A program made the translations under genes and the position numbers. Of a stretch of 64,000 nt of DNA, positions 35,916-47,300 are shown piece after piece; the first letter of the stretch is position 1, and each line of letters starts with the position of its first letter. The notes under the pieces were generated by a model that was given only the letters and a program-made list of their open reading frames with translations, was not told where the DNA came from and searched no databases. Source of the stretch: Thiorhodococcus minor (GTDB lineage: Bacteria > Pseudomonadota > Gammaproteobacteria > Chromatiales > Chromatiaceae); the NCBI RefSeq assembly GCF_010820565.1, contig NZ_JAAIJQ010000026.1, forward strand, positions 1-64,000, written 5' to 3'.

Positions 35916-36047
35916 ATCGCCTGCGGAGGCGATCCATCAAGCGTCCGCGCACCACCGGCTGGCCATCCAGCCATCCATCATCCCCTGGGGAGCGTATCGA
36001 CTCCTCACGTGGGGGCATGCGTCTTCCCCTGTGCTCTGGAGAAAAGC
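35916..36047 (+). promoter_or_regulatory. Structured leader, extended three-hairpin form, copy 3 (radC)
   Basis: H1 is ATCGCC/GGCGAT (35916-35933), then CCGCGCACCACC. H2 is GGCTGG-CCAT-CCAGCC (about 35958-35973); relative to copies 1 and 2 the two strands are exchanged while pairing is kept, a compensatory change. H3 is less regular, with GGAG/CTCC and a downstream CACGTGGGGG. The ribosome site GGAGAA precedes radC. Confidence 0.6.
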
Positions 36048-36563
36048 ATGCCTACCGCAACAACGACACCCGCCCTGCACCTCGTCGCCCGAGGCACCAT
36101 CCCGATCGACCGCGCCCGCGCGGATGAAGACGTGCTCATCCGTCAGGCGATGGCCATCCTGGAGCGCCGGATGCGCCGCGTCCAGGACCCTCAGGCGCTG
36201 ACCTCGCCGGCGTTGGCGCAGCGCTATCTGCAGTTGCGCCTCGGCACGCTCGAGCATGAGGTTTTCGGCGTGATCTGGCTCGACCACAGACACCGGGTGC
36301 TCGCTATCGAGGAGCTGTTCCGCGGCACCATCGACGGGGCGACGGTCCATCCCCGTGAAGTCGTCAAGCAGGCCCTAACGGTCAATGCCGGCGCGTGCCT
36401 CATATTTCACAACCATCCGAGTGGTATCAGCGAGCCCAGTCCGAGCGATCGGACCCTCACCCAGCGTCTTCAGGACGCCCTGAGTCTGATCGACGTTCGG
36501 GTGCTGGATCACCTCATCGTCGGAGAGACCTGTACCTCCTTGGCGGAGCGAGGGATGCTCTAG
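36048..36563 (+). CDS. radC: RadC-family JAB/MPN domain protein
   Basis: A 171-residue RadC-type protein. The JAMM metal site is complete: glutamate in AIEELFRGTID, then HNHPSGISEPSPSD. The protein lacks the N-terminal helix-hairpin-helix of chromosomal RadC, as is common for mobile-element copies. RadC does not have a settled function despite its DNA-repair name. In SXT the corresponding gene (s073-like) precedes the hotspot that ends at traF; here island B occupies that place. Confidence 0.92.
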   Translation: MPTATTTPALHLVARGTIPIDRARADEDVLIRQAMAILERRMRRVQDPQALTSPALAQRYLQLRLGTLEHEVFGVIWLDHRHRVLAIEELFRGTIDGATVHPREVVKQALTVNAGACLIFHNHPSGISEPSPSDRTLTQRLQDALSLIDVRVLDHLIVGETCTSLAERGML

Positions 36564-36803
36564 CCGCAGAAGCCCGAGGGGGCGCGTTTGGAGTACCTCT
36601 CCAGTCGACCTCTCTGCAGTTGCGCGCCGCTGGCCCCACGGGGGCTAGTGGCGTATTCATTTGGGACGCACGGGAAGTCGTAGGCCGGACCCAGATTGCC
36701 TTCGTTCCGTCGTCGGCATCCCAGAACCCGGTACGCTACCATCCAACGTAATGCGTCGATGCGCTGGTTGGGGATCAACGGCGCACTTGGGACGGGGGAC
36801 AAC

Positions 36804-38030
36804 ATGCGATCTCACCTTTGGCGAATCGGCTCGATCGACCTGCATCTGGCGGTCGCGAATCTCTTCGACTTGGACGTCGCGGCCATCGTCAACAGTGAGC
36901 AGACGGATTTCTTTTTGGCAGGCAATCCCAAAACCATCAGTGGCCAGATTCGCCGCCGTTTGGGCTCAGTCATTCAGGACGAGCTGGATGCGCTCACCCA
37001 GAAGACGATTCTCCCAACTGGCACTGTCTTGTCGACGGGAGGTGGGGCGCGCTATGAGCGTATCTACCACGCCGGCTTTCATCAGCCGGAAGAGTGGCTC
37101 GAGTCGGAGGATGTTGACTACGAGGCGGATGCGCTGAGCACTGTCATGCGCTGTGTGCGCACCATCCTGAGCGATCCGGGTCTGCCTGAGTCAATCGCGT
37201 TTCCTCTGCTCGGTACTGGCCTGTTCGGCCTGAGTCCGGGGTTGGTGGCCTATGAGTTCGCCCGCGAAATTCTCGCTGCCGGTCTCCGGGGAGGGCCGAG
37301 GCGTGCAGTCTGGCTGGCCGTGCGGCTGGAGACCTACAACCAAATTGTCGATCCGTTGATCCAAGGGCTCATCGATCATCACCTGGGTGCATCGCCGATC
37401 GAGGATTTGCGGCTGGGGATCGGCTATCTGGACCGCTTCAACAGCCTGCATGTGCGTAGCGCCGACCCCCGTTTTCTGGCGTGGATGCTGCTGCGTTATG
37501 CCGAGCTCTTGGCGACCTATCTGCTCGCGCGGCTGGCGATCGCGGCCGGGCCGGATGGAGCGGTGCACCAGCTCATCCCGATCGGCCAAAGCCTGTCGTT
37601 CGGGATGATTCGGCGCGAGACCCAGACCCTTGCCTTGCAACTCAGGCACACCGCGAGCCTCGATCCCTGGACGCAGCATCTGCGAGCCCTGGTGCTTGCC
37701 GACGCGCATCTCCCGCACCGCTTGTTTCGTCTCAATCAGGACCGCAATCACCTGGCTCACGGCCAGCAGTTCCGCACGCCGGGTGCGATCGAAGCCGATC
37801 TACGCGGTTTCGTTGATCAGGAGACCTGGAGCCAGCTGCGCCAGGACGTTGGGAGTCCTGCCGTTGAGGGACTTGAGCCCTGGCTGAGGCAATTCGAGAC
37901 CACGCAAGATGAGGCTACCGGGGCCGGTGCCGAGACGCAGGGGCTCATCAATCGCTGGACTCCGAAACAATTGGAATACCTCCTGCCGGTGACTGGCCAA
38001 ACAGTGCGGATCGCCGAGCCCCTGACGTGA
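36804..38030 (+). CDS. Macro domain-HEPN fusion protein
   Basis: A 408-residue protein. The first 165 residues read as a macro domain: AAIVNSEQTDFFLAG, SGQIRRRLGSVIQDEL, ILPTGTVLSTGGG, IYHAGFH and SIAFPLLGTGLFGL. Macro domains bind or hydrolyse ADP-ribose derivatives. The C-terminal half is all-alpha and contains QDRNHLAHGQQ, an RN-x3-H HEPN signature. The combination suggests an RNase gated by an ADP-ribose-type ligand; that is inference. ATG 36804 has a GGGGGAC site. It is transcribed toward the second RtcR-like gene with an 11-base gap. Confidence 0.7.
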   Translation: MRSHLWRIGSIDLHLAVANLFDLDVAAIVNSEQTDFFLAGNPKTISGQIRRRLGSVIQDELDALTQKTILPTGTVLSTGGGARYERIYHAGFHQPEEWLESEDVDYEADALSTVMRCVRTILSDPGLPESIAFPLLGTGLFGLSPGLVAYEFAREILAAGLRGGPRRAVWLAVRLETYNQIVDPLIQGLIDHHLGASPIEDLRLGIGYLDRFNSLHVRSADPRFLAWMLLRYAELLATYLLARLAIAAGPDGAVHQLIPIGQSLSFGMIRRETQTLALQLRHTASLDPWTQHLRALVLADAHLPHRLFRLNQDRNHLAHGQQFRTPGAIEADLRGFVDQETWSQLRQDVGSPAVEGLEPWLRQFETTQDEATGAGAETQGLINRWTPKQLEYLLPVTGQTVRIAEPLT

Positions 38031-38041
38031 CGGGTTGGGCC

Positions 38042-39556
<1,515 letters not shown>

Positions 39557-39666
39557 GTTTCGTCTCAGCGAGAACCACTCGCTTATGGGTACAAGAAAAG
39601 TTGTCGTCACACAAGGAATGCTGTAAAAAAATATGTGCCGCTCACTCTAAGATTGACGCATAAATC

Positions 39667-39700
39667 ATTAAGTGGCTGAGTTATAAGTTTTTAATGGTTG
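39667..39700 (+). promoter_or_regulatory. 34-bp motif shared by both RtcR-like target promoters (copy B)
   Basis: Matches 9791-9824 at 26 of 34 positions without gaps. An inverted CATTAA...TTAATG pair brackets it. It ends 22 bases before the GG of the -24 box. The upstream string CTAAGAT also occurs near both copies. Confidence 0.6.
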
Positions 39701-39721
39701 AGATATGTGTGTGGTTTCTGC

Positions 39722-39739
39722 TGGCATAGCGAGTGCTTT
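39722..39739 (+). promoter_or_regulatory. Sigma54 promoter of the island B (BREX) operon
   Basis: TGGCATA (GG at 39723-39724) and GTGCTTT (GC at 39735-39736) give the exact GG-N10-GC spacing of a -24/-12 promoter. Transcription should start near 39748, ahead of AAGGAG (39756-39761) and ATG 39769. A GTG in the same frame at 39733 lies inside the promoter and so is not the start. Confidence 0.75.
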
Positions 39740-39768
39740 ATGCAGGTGTGCCATCAAGGAGACCTGCC

Positions 39769-40767
39769 ATGCACATCATCCGCGACCGTCTGAGCCAGCT
39801 GACATTCGGCGAGGCACTTCACCATCAGACATTGAGCATGACGCCCTTGCTGGCGGCTGATCGGCGTGAGCCCGACTACCTCACCTTGGACGAAGCGCTC
39901 GCGCGTGGCGAGCTGCAGATCACCGAGCTCTCCGAGAGCGGCTCGGTGCCCGAGCTGCGGCTGATCAATCGGGCCAGGCAGGCGGTCTTCCTCCTGGATG
40001 GTGAGGAGCTGGTTGGCGCCAAGCAAAATCGGGTTCTGAATCTCAGTTTGCTGGCGCCCGCAGCTGCTACGCTCACGATTCCGGTCTCATGCGTAGAGGC
40101 CGGACGCTGGTCCTCGATGAGTCCGGCCTTCAGCAGCAAGGGACGTGCTTTCTACGCCAATGGGCGCGCCCGCAAAGCGCGTCACGTCACTGAGTCGCTC
40201 CGTGCTCGAGGGCAGCGGGAATCCCATCAAGGCGAAATTTGGCAAGACATCGCTGCCAAATCGGCACGGATGGGTAGCCGCTCGGATACGGATGCTATGG
40301 CCTGTCTCTATGAGGACTTCGACGCGTTGATCGCGCAGTACGTCCAGGCCATGCCGCCTCAACCGAATCAGGTCGGCGCCGTCTTCGCGATCAATGGGGC
40401 TATCCGGGGACTGGACTTATTCGACTGTGCTGCGACGTTGCGCAAGCTCTTGCCCAAGCTCGTTGTTAGCTACGCCCTGGATGCAATCGAGTCCGGTCGA
40501 GAGGCGGCAAACTGCGCTCGTCCCGGCGTGGACGACTTTCTGCGGCAGATCCGCGTGGCCGAATCCTCGACGCATCCGTCGGTCGGCGAGGGCACGGATG
40601 TGAGGCTCAGCGCGTCGGCAATCTCTGGCGGAGCACTTCTGTTGCAGGACCGCGTGGTTCATCTCTGCGCGTTCTGGCTTCCTGGGGTGACACAGCAGAG
40701 CGCCAGACGTCAAAACGCGTCACGGATGTCGAGCGCTGTGATACGCCGACGGGGACGCATGCACTGA
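39769..40767 (+). CDS. ARPP-1 (DUF6569-like) protein
   Basis: A 332-residue protein of the ARPP-1 type. The family boxes are VFLLDGEELVGAKQNRVLN, then IPVSCVEAGRW, and a later GAVFAINGAIRGLDLFD. ARPP-1 domains occur in conflict and RNA-damage-related gene clusters; their activity is not established. It is the first gene behind the sigma54 promoter. The last 30 residues are arginine-rich. The next gene starts 80 bases downstream. Confidence 0.75.
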   Translation: MHIIRDRLSQLTFGEALHHQTLSMTPLLAADRREPDYLTLDEALARGELQITELSESGSVPELRLINRARQAVFLLDGEELVGAKQNRVLNLSLLAPAAATLTIPVSCVEAGRWSSMSPAFSSKGRAFYANGRARKARHVTESLRARGQRESHQGEIWQDIAAKSARMGSRSDTDAMACLYEDFDALIAQYVQAMPPQPNQVGAVFAINGAIRGLDLFDCAATLRKLLPKLVVSYALDAIESGREAANCARPGVDDFLRQIRVAESSTHPSVGEGTDVRLSASAISGGALLLQDRVVHLCAFWLPGVTQQSARRQNASRMSSAVIRRRGRMH

Positions 40768-40846
40768 GGGAAGAATCCTACTGAATGTGTGTCGAGGGCG
40801 ATTACACGTCGCCCTTTGAATTGGCCAAGAGACAGGAGTCCCACGG

Positions 40847-43800
40847 ATGACGAGCCGAGCACCTCTCTTTCCGACCGCCGTTGAGATTTGGCTGCTGCGA
40901 ATGGAGCAGCGCTTAACAGAGTGGCTGCGTTCCAGTGAGACCCCTTTGCTGGGTCTCTACTCGGATCAGCTCACGGCGTCGCTTCGGAAGCCCATAAGGA
41001 ACGCACTGGATGCGGTTCGAGATCCTTTTCGCGTGTATCAGCATGGCCTTGAGCGTTGGCCCGCGGTCTTCGCGGCCTACCTGACAGCCTATGTCGTCGA
41101 TGGTTATGGCGCCTCGGGAAATTCGGCCGTCTGGCCCTACGTCGCCGACGCCTTGTTCGACGGAAAGCGCCAACTGTCTTTGCAGGAGCAGGACGTGCTT
41201 TGGCAGGCTTATCGTCGCGCTTGTATCCGCCTTGGCTTGGAGGTGCTTCCAGCGGGATCGGTGTCTAACTACAGGGTTGCGGAGCTCTTGCATCAGGCAG
41301 GCGTCCCGGCTCGGTATATCGATCTCCTAGCCGAGCGCATGTTGCACCACGCGAAGCTCAGCGGGACGCCGGAGGCTGACGATCCCAGGGATCTAGCGCT
41401 TTGGTGTGACGCATTGATCGAGCGGCTTGTGCCTCCGGTTCCGATCACCGTGGCGCGGGCCATCGAGGCCGACCGGGGCGGCTTCTATGCGCGTCTCTTC
41501 CTGAGTGTGCTGTCAGGTGACGACGCCGACCCGACCGGCTCGGATCGCTCCACACGTGCGCGTATGGCCGAGGTGGTTGCCAGCGCGCAAACCGACCAGC
41601 GGCAACTGCTTCAGAAGGGGCTGTCGATTCCTCGCGTTGTCTGGCGTGACGACTTGCTCGGGGTGGAGCTGCCAGCTGGTGGCTCGACGGAGTGGCAGAT
41701 CGAGGTGGATGGTCAGGGGCACAACTACCTCGGGGCGAGTGAAGCGCGCTTCGTACCCTTCGAGCAATCATTGCCCGGCGAAGTGCGGATCTCGCGTGGA
41801 AATGGCCACACACCCAAGGCGATCGAGGTCTGGGCTGATGGTCGCAATAACCGCTTGCTCGCCTTCGATGGCACTGGAGCACTAGCGGGGGGCACTTGCC
41901 TCAACGCCGGTGAGCCTTTGCAGGTCGAGCCGGGGCCAGTGACCTTGGTGCTGCGCTTTCGACCGGATGGAGATGAGGCCGCACTCACTGAGCTTTCTCT
42001 TGACCCTAGGCTGTATGCCATGTCGTGTGAGCTTGCCCCAGGTGAGCAGCTGAAGTTCCAGCGCGGCCCGGCTCAGGTGACGATCTTGGCCCGCTCGCGC
42101 CCAACACTCGCGCTGAAGGGGCAAGCCTTTCGCGGAATCGGTGGAAATGAACTGTATGCAACGACTGGAATCACGCTGCGCGGCCAGGTTCCGCTCGAGC
42201 TTTTTGCTGACGACCCAGCTGCGCTGGTGGTGGCACTTTCTGCTCCTGGTCGCGAGGAAACGCTGGAATTGCCGATTGAGCCCAGTCCCGGAGGTGAGCT
42301 GAAGCTTGACCTCGAGCCCGTCTTTGAGAGCTGGACGCCAGGGCTGGTCCGTTTGCGTGTCGAGCTTCGTCGCTCTGGCTTGCGTCGCGCGATGGCGAGA
42401 CTGGCGACCTGGCTATGGGTTGGCCTGACCCGCATCGAGGATAGAAGCCACTTCTATTGCACTGCGCTACCAAGGAATCTTGACGCCGAGGCGTCCGATA
42501 ACCTCGCGCGGGATGAAGGACGGTGCATCCTGACCTATCGCAGCGACGCCAAGCGCTTCTTCCGCTTGGTCTTCGCTGTTGGGTCGGAGCGTGTGGTGCA
42601 GTTCACCGCCGCCGTACCGGGCGCCTTCATGGTCCTGAAGCGATTCCGCGAAGGAAAGGTCGAGGAGCAGGCGTTGCGCAAGGGCGGAGTGCTGGCTTTG
42701 CGGAGCGATTCGCGGGAGGTGCTGGAGGTCTACTCAACGCAAGGCGGTTGTCTGCGGCTTGGGCGCATGCACCAGGAGATATCACCGCGTGCCGGCCTGC
42801 GCCGCCTGCATCTGTCGACGCTTGCCGAGTACCTCGAGCCTGGCATCAACAGGCTCTCGATCGAGCACCCGTCGGGTTTCCTCGAGCCCTTGCTGCAACT
42901 GGTCACGCCGCATCGTGTCCTCGCCATGAGCAGCCGGGAGGAGGGCGGCACTTTCCGCATTCAGCTGGACCTGCCGACCACGGCCGACGCGCTCCGGTGC
43001 GCGGCGCACGATATCCTGACGGGCCAGGAATTGGCTCTGGACCTCGTTTGCAACGATACGTCGGCTCGACTGGATCGGTCTGCGCGTGGGTGGCTGACCT
43101 GCGGTGAGCGTCAGGTCAGCGGTCAATTCCGACACACCCTGGAATTCCCTCTGGAGCGTTGGGACACGGGCGCTTGGCTGCTCCAAGTGGAGGCGCGCCT
43201 CAACGGTCATTGGGGATCGCTGGTCAATGAGCGCGAAGACGTTTACGCCTGGGGCATTCTGCTGGACGACGTGGGGGTTCCGACATCTCGCGCTTGGCTC
43301 GTGGGGCAGCTCGAAAACCTCGAGCAGGACACGGCCATCCGCGTCTTCAAGCGCATCCATCAGGCACTGCTGCCCTGCTATGCCCCTGATGTTTGGAACG
43401 GGATTCGTTGGCTCGCCGATGGTTGGCAGCATCTGGCGCGGACCTTTGCACCCGCAGGCGGTCAGCTCCTCACCGAGCTCTTGGCGCTCGATGCCCTGAC
43501 TCCGCCGGAGACGAGCCAGGCGAGCTGGTTTCCGCTGCTGATGCCTGGCGTCGCCCTGTCCTGGATCTATAGTGCCGAGGCCATGGCCTACCGCGGTGTC
43601 GGTTTGCGCGCCGGTTTGATCGGGGAGGTCAGCCAGATCCGTCAACCGCTCTGTGAGCTCTTCCTGCAGCACCATCTCGAGCAGACACTGGCGTTTGGTT
43701 TCCGCAACGTCATGGAGATGCAGTGCGGCATACCGCCGCATGGGTTCTCACTGACGCGGTACCGCCAAGCGCTTGCGGCACGCAACATCGACGATGCGTG

Positions 43801-44308
43801 GTCTCAGCTCAGTCGGGAGGACTGGCGTCCTGCGGCCGGTGATTATCTAGGCCCCGTGCATTGGCGCTTTGCCTTGGGAAGCTTGGAGCACCGGTATCAC
43901 GCGACTTTGCAAGGAAATGCCGTCCGCCGCGGGTGGGCCATGCATCTGGTGCAGGCGCTTCACCATCTGAGACTCGGGGATCTCACGCAGGGACTACCGG
44001 CGCATCTGGACGACGCAAGCGGACTAGGGGTGCTGAGCTCAAGGCCCGACCACGGGGGGAGTCAGGAGCAGCTGAATCTGCAACTGATCGATCGGCTGCT
44101 CTGCGTATTTGCAGCGGTCTGCCGCTGGGAGAGTCGGGGCCCGGCGCTCGCCGCCTGGAACGACAGCCTTCAAGAAGCAGGGCTTCCGGATGATGCAGCC
44201 ATTTCGCAAGCCCTCGGCTATCTCCTCTACGTCGGCCGAGACGTTTTCGAATTCTACCTGCTGCTTTGGGAGCTGGTGTTCGCCGCAGATGCGGACACCA
44301 TGGGTTAA
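40847..44308 (+). CDS. Large unknown protein encoded before the DUF1998 helicase
   Basis: A 1153-residue protein with no family I can name. The first 230 residues are helical; the middle (about 260-830) is rich in beta-like segments, with repeated immunoglobulin-like stretches such as VTLVLRFRPDGDEA and LVRLRVELRRSG; the last 300 residues are helical again. No catalytic motif stands out. Large partners placed before DUF1998 helicases are known from defence systems such as Druantia type III, but relation to those is unproven. AGGAG precedes ATG 40847. Confidence 0.7.
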   Translation: MTSRAPLFPTAVEIWLLRMEQRLTEWLRSSETPLLGLYSDQLTASLRKPIRNALDAVRDPFRVYQHGLERWPAVFAAYLTAYVVDGYGASGNSAVWPYVADALFDGKRQLSLQEQDVLWQAYRRACIRLGLEVLPAGSVSNYRVAELLHQAGVPARYIDLLAERMLHHAKLSGTPEADDPRDLALWCDALIERLVPPVPITVARAIEADRGGFYARLFLSVLSGDDADPTGSDRSTRARMAEVVASAQTDQRQLLQKGLSIPRVVWRDDLLGVELPAGGSTEWQIEVDGQGHNYLGASEARFVPFEQSLPGEVRISRGNGHTPKAIEVWADGRNNRLLAFDGTGALAGGTCLNAGEPLQVEPGPVTLVLRFRPDGDEAALTELSLDPRLYAMSCELAPGEQLKFQRGPAQVTILARSRPTLALKGQAFRGIGGNELYATTGITLRGQVPLELFADDPAALVVALSAPGREETLELPIEPSPGGELKLDLEPVFESWTPGLVRLRVELRRSGLRRAMARLATWLWVGLTRIEDRSHFYCTALPRNLDAEASDNLARDEGRCILTYRSDAKRFFRLVFAVGSERVVQFTAAVPGAFMVLKRFREGKVEEQALRKGGVLALRSDSREVLEVYSTQGGCLRLGRMHQEISPRAGLRRLHLSTLAEYLEPGINRLSIEHPSGFLEPLLQLVTPHRVLAMSSREEGGTFRIQLDLPTTADALRCAAHDILTGQELALDLVCNDTSARLDRSARGWLTCGERQVSGQFRHTLEFPLERWDTGAWLLQVEARLNGHWGSLVNEREDVYAWGILLDDVGVPTSRAWLVGQLENLEQDTAIRVFKRIHQALLPCYAPDVWNGIRWLADGWQHLARTFAPAGGQLLTELLALDALTPPETSQASWFPLLMPGVALSWIYSAEAMAYRGVGLRAGLIGEVSQIRQPLCELFLQHHLEQTLAFGFRNVMEMQCGIPPHGFSLTRYRQALAARNIDDAWSQLSREDWRPAAGDYLGPVHWRFALGSLEHRYHATLQGNAVRRGWAMHLVQALHHLRLGDLTQGLPAHLDDASGLGVLSSRPDHGGSQEQLNLQLIDRLLCVFAAVCRWESRGPALAAWNDSLQEAGLPDDAAISQALGYLLYVGRDVFEFYLLLWELVFAADADTMG

Positions 44309-44318
44309 GGAGCCTGAC

Positions 44319-47300
44319 ATGTCTGAGCACAATCCACTGGTCCTTTATCGGACCCTGCGCGACACTCTGCGCCGCTACATCCCGACCACGCTACCGATCA
44401 GCCGTCGCTATCCAATCCTGCGGCGCGAGTTCCGCCAGTTGCTCGAGGGCAAGGAGCTGGTCAAGGGACCGTATTTGGAAGCACTGCCCGACTTCGAGAA
44501 GGGCGAGACGCTGCGCAGTCTGTTGCGCGACCAAGGTGGCTTTCTGAATGACGGTCTCGGAGCTCTGCCCGACTCGCTCCTGGATCGTCCGCTCCATCGG
44601 CATCAGGAAGACGCCCTGCGCGTGGCATGCGAGCGCCAGGAAAGCATTCTTTCCGCCACGGGCACTGGCTCTGGTAAGACGGAGACCTTCTTGCTCCCGA
44701 TCGCGCATCGACTCTTGGACGATCCCGAGCCCGAGCGACCCGGCGTGCGCTGTCTCTTGATCTACCCGATGAACGCGCTCGCGAACGACCAGCTCTACTA
44801 TCGGATCGCGCCGCTGTTCGGCCAACAGTTGGCCGAGGCGCGGATCAGTTTCGGGCGTTTCACCTCTCAGATCCGGGCCAATACTCGGCGTGACGAGGAG
44901 GTGTCGCGTCTGCGCGAGAACGACAAACTGATGGACGCCCTCGGCGGCCAGGTTCCAGATCATTGGCGTCTAACCCGCGAGGAGATGCTGGAGCAGCCGC
45001 CACGGATTCTTATCACCAACTACGCCATGCTGGAGCACCTCCTGCTCCTGCCGCGCAACGCGCCGCTGTTCGCCCAGGATACCCTGGAATGCATCGTCCT
45101 CGACGAGATCCACACCTACACGGGTGCGCAAGCGACCGAGGTCGCCTATCTCCTGCGCAAGCTCAAGAACCGCTTGGGCCTGACGCGCCGGCTTCAAGTC
45201 TTCGGCACCAGTGCCAGCTTGCCATCCGGCGACGAGAACGATCGACGCATCCTGAAGTTCGCGTCGGACCTGTTCGGCGAGCCGGTCGAGCGGGTGATTC
45301 GCGGTGAGCGGATTCCACACCAGGGACTGACCCAGCCCAGCAACGCCTCTTTCAGTCTCGATGTCGCCACCTGGATCGGAGTCGGCAAGGCCCTCGAATC
45401 CTTGGCCGCCGAGGCGGAGCCCGAGGTTATCCAGTGGGAGGATGCAATTGAGGCTCAAGGAGTGCTCGACCGGGTCCCCCCGCTTCCACAAGGACACACA
45501 CGCCTCGGCCCAGCGCTGGAGCACGTCTTTGCCCACAATCGCGAGGTTCGCGGCGCGTCTGAGCTCCTCTCAGAAGGCGGCGTCGTGGCCTTCACTGAGG
45601 TGGCCGAGCGCTTGTTCGCGCCAGAGACCGGCTCTACCCCGGAGGAGCGCACCGCTGCCCTGAGCGCGTTGGTGCATTTGGGAATGCTCGCGCGTGCGCA
45701 TGCGGAGGCCTATCCCTTGCTGCCGGCCCGCTATCATCTGGCCGTCAGTGGGATCGAGGGCGTCTCCGTCGCACTCGACGCCACGGCCTCCGAGGGCTGG
45801 CGTGCCCTGAAGCCCCTGCGCGTCTACAGCGATGACACGGGGCACTACTACCCCTTGCTGGTGTGCCGCAAGTGTGGTCAGCCCTACCTGGAAGGGTTCG
45901 AGCACGCTGGACGGCTGCACAATCGCCGGCCCTCGGTCGACGAGGGACAGGTCCGCCGCCAGGTCTTCTGGCTTGGCAAGCCGCCAAGCGTGCTCACGGT
46001 CGACGAGGAGGACCTGGAGGAGGGCGAGGCCGAGAGCACGAAGGGACAGTTCCGGCGGCGCTCCATCGACCCGCGCACCGGTGGTTCTCCCACGGGCGGC
46101 GCGACCGGTATTACGCTCTACGAGATCGACACCGTGGAGGATACCGAGGAGCGCACCCACTATGTGACGCGCTGTCCCGCCTGCGGTGGGCGCAGCTCGG
46201 GGTCCGAGGCCGAGATCATCACCCGCATGCACCCGGGCAACGAGGCGTTGGCCTCGGTGGTGGTGCAGCAGGTGCTTGAGGCCCTGCCGGCGCGCAAGGA
46301 TCCCGATGGCGATCCGCTTCCAATGGACGGACGTTCGCTCCTGACCTTCTCCGACAACCGCCAGAATGCCGCCTTCTTCGCCCCCTATTTCGAGCGAACA
46401 GCGGGCGAGCTGGCCCTGCGGAGCGCCATCTATCACGCGCTCGCCAATGACGATGAGCCACTGGATCTGCAGCTGTTGTTCGAGGAGGTCTTCAAGACCT
46501 GGAAACGCCGCGGTCAGCCGGTCCTGATTGACGAGAACGGCGAGCTCCGAACCAGCATGCAAGGGATGCGCGATCGCCTGATGGGACGCATCGCCGCCGA
46601 GTTCTGCACGCCCGGCGGACGACGCAATTCACTGGAGGCGCTGGGCCTGGTTCGCGTTTCTTGGGACAAGACGGGTTATCGCCGACTGCTCAAGGAGATC
46701 ACGCCCCGCATCCCGGAGCCGCAACGCAGCCAGGCCGAGCCGCTGCTGCGTTTCCTGCTGGAAACCATGCGCCGTGAAAAGGCGATCGCCAACCTCTGGG
46801 ACGTCGACCTGCGCTCCGAGTACGTCTGGGGAGCTCCCTACGCCGGACATCGCGCCTTCGCCCTGCACTCGGGCGGTGACGCCAGCCATGCCTGGCTGCC
46901 TCCGGAAGGCACCAAGCGCCACAATCGCCGGACCTTCTATCTGGTCGAACGGCTTGGTTGGTCCTGGGACGGGGCGCGCGATTTTCTCGCGTTCGTTTGG
47001 GACGCCATGGAGAGGGCGAAATTGCGCATCCGGCATCAGCCCGGATACGCCTTGGACGGCAAGGCGCTCCGCTTCGAGCGTGCCGCCGACCATCCGCTCT
47101 TCGTCTGTCCAACCTGCGGTCTGCTTCAGACGGATGTGGTGGATGGCTGCTGTACGGCCTTCCGCTGCACGGGGCAGGTCCAGGAGCTCGACGCGGCCGA
47201 GCGCTCGCGGATGGCGGAGGAAAGCCATTACATCTACCTCTACCGTCAGGGACGCCCCATGACGGCGCGCGCTCACGAGCATACCGCCTCGCTCTCGACC

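Noticed and set aside
39733-39768. A GTG start at 39733 extending the ARPP-1 protein by 12 residues
   Set aside because: This codon lies inside the -24/-12 promoter and upstream of the predicted transcript start; ATG 39769 has an AAGGAG site at proper distance.
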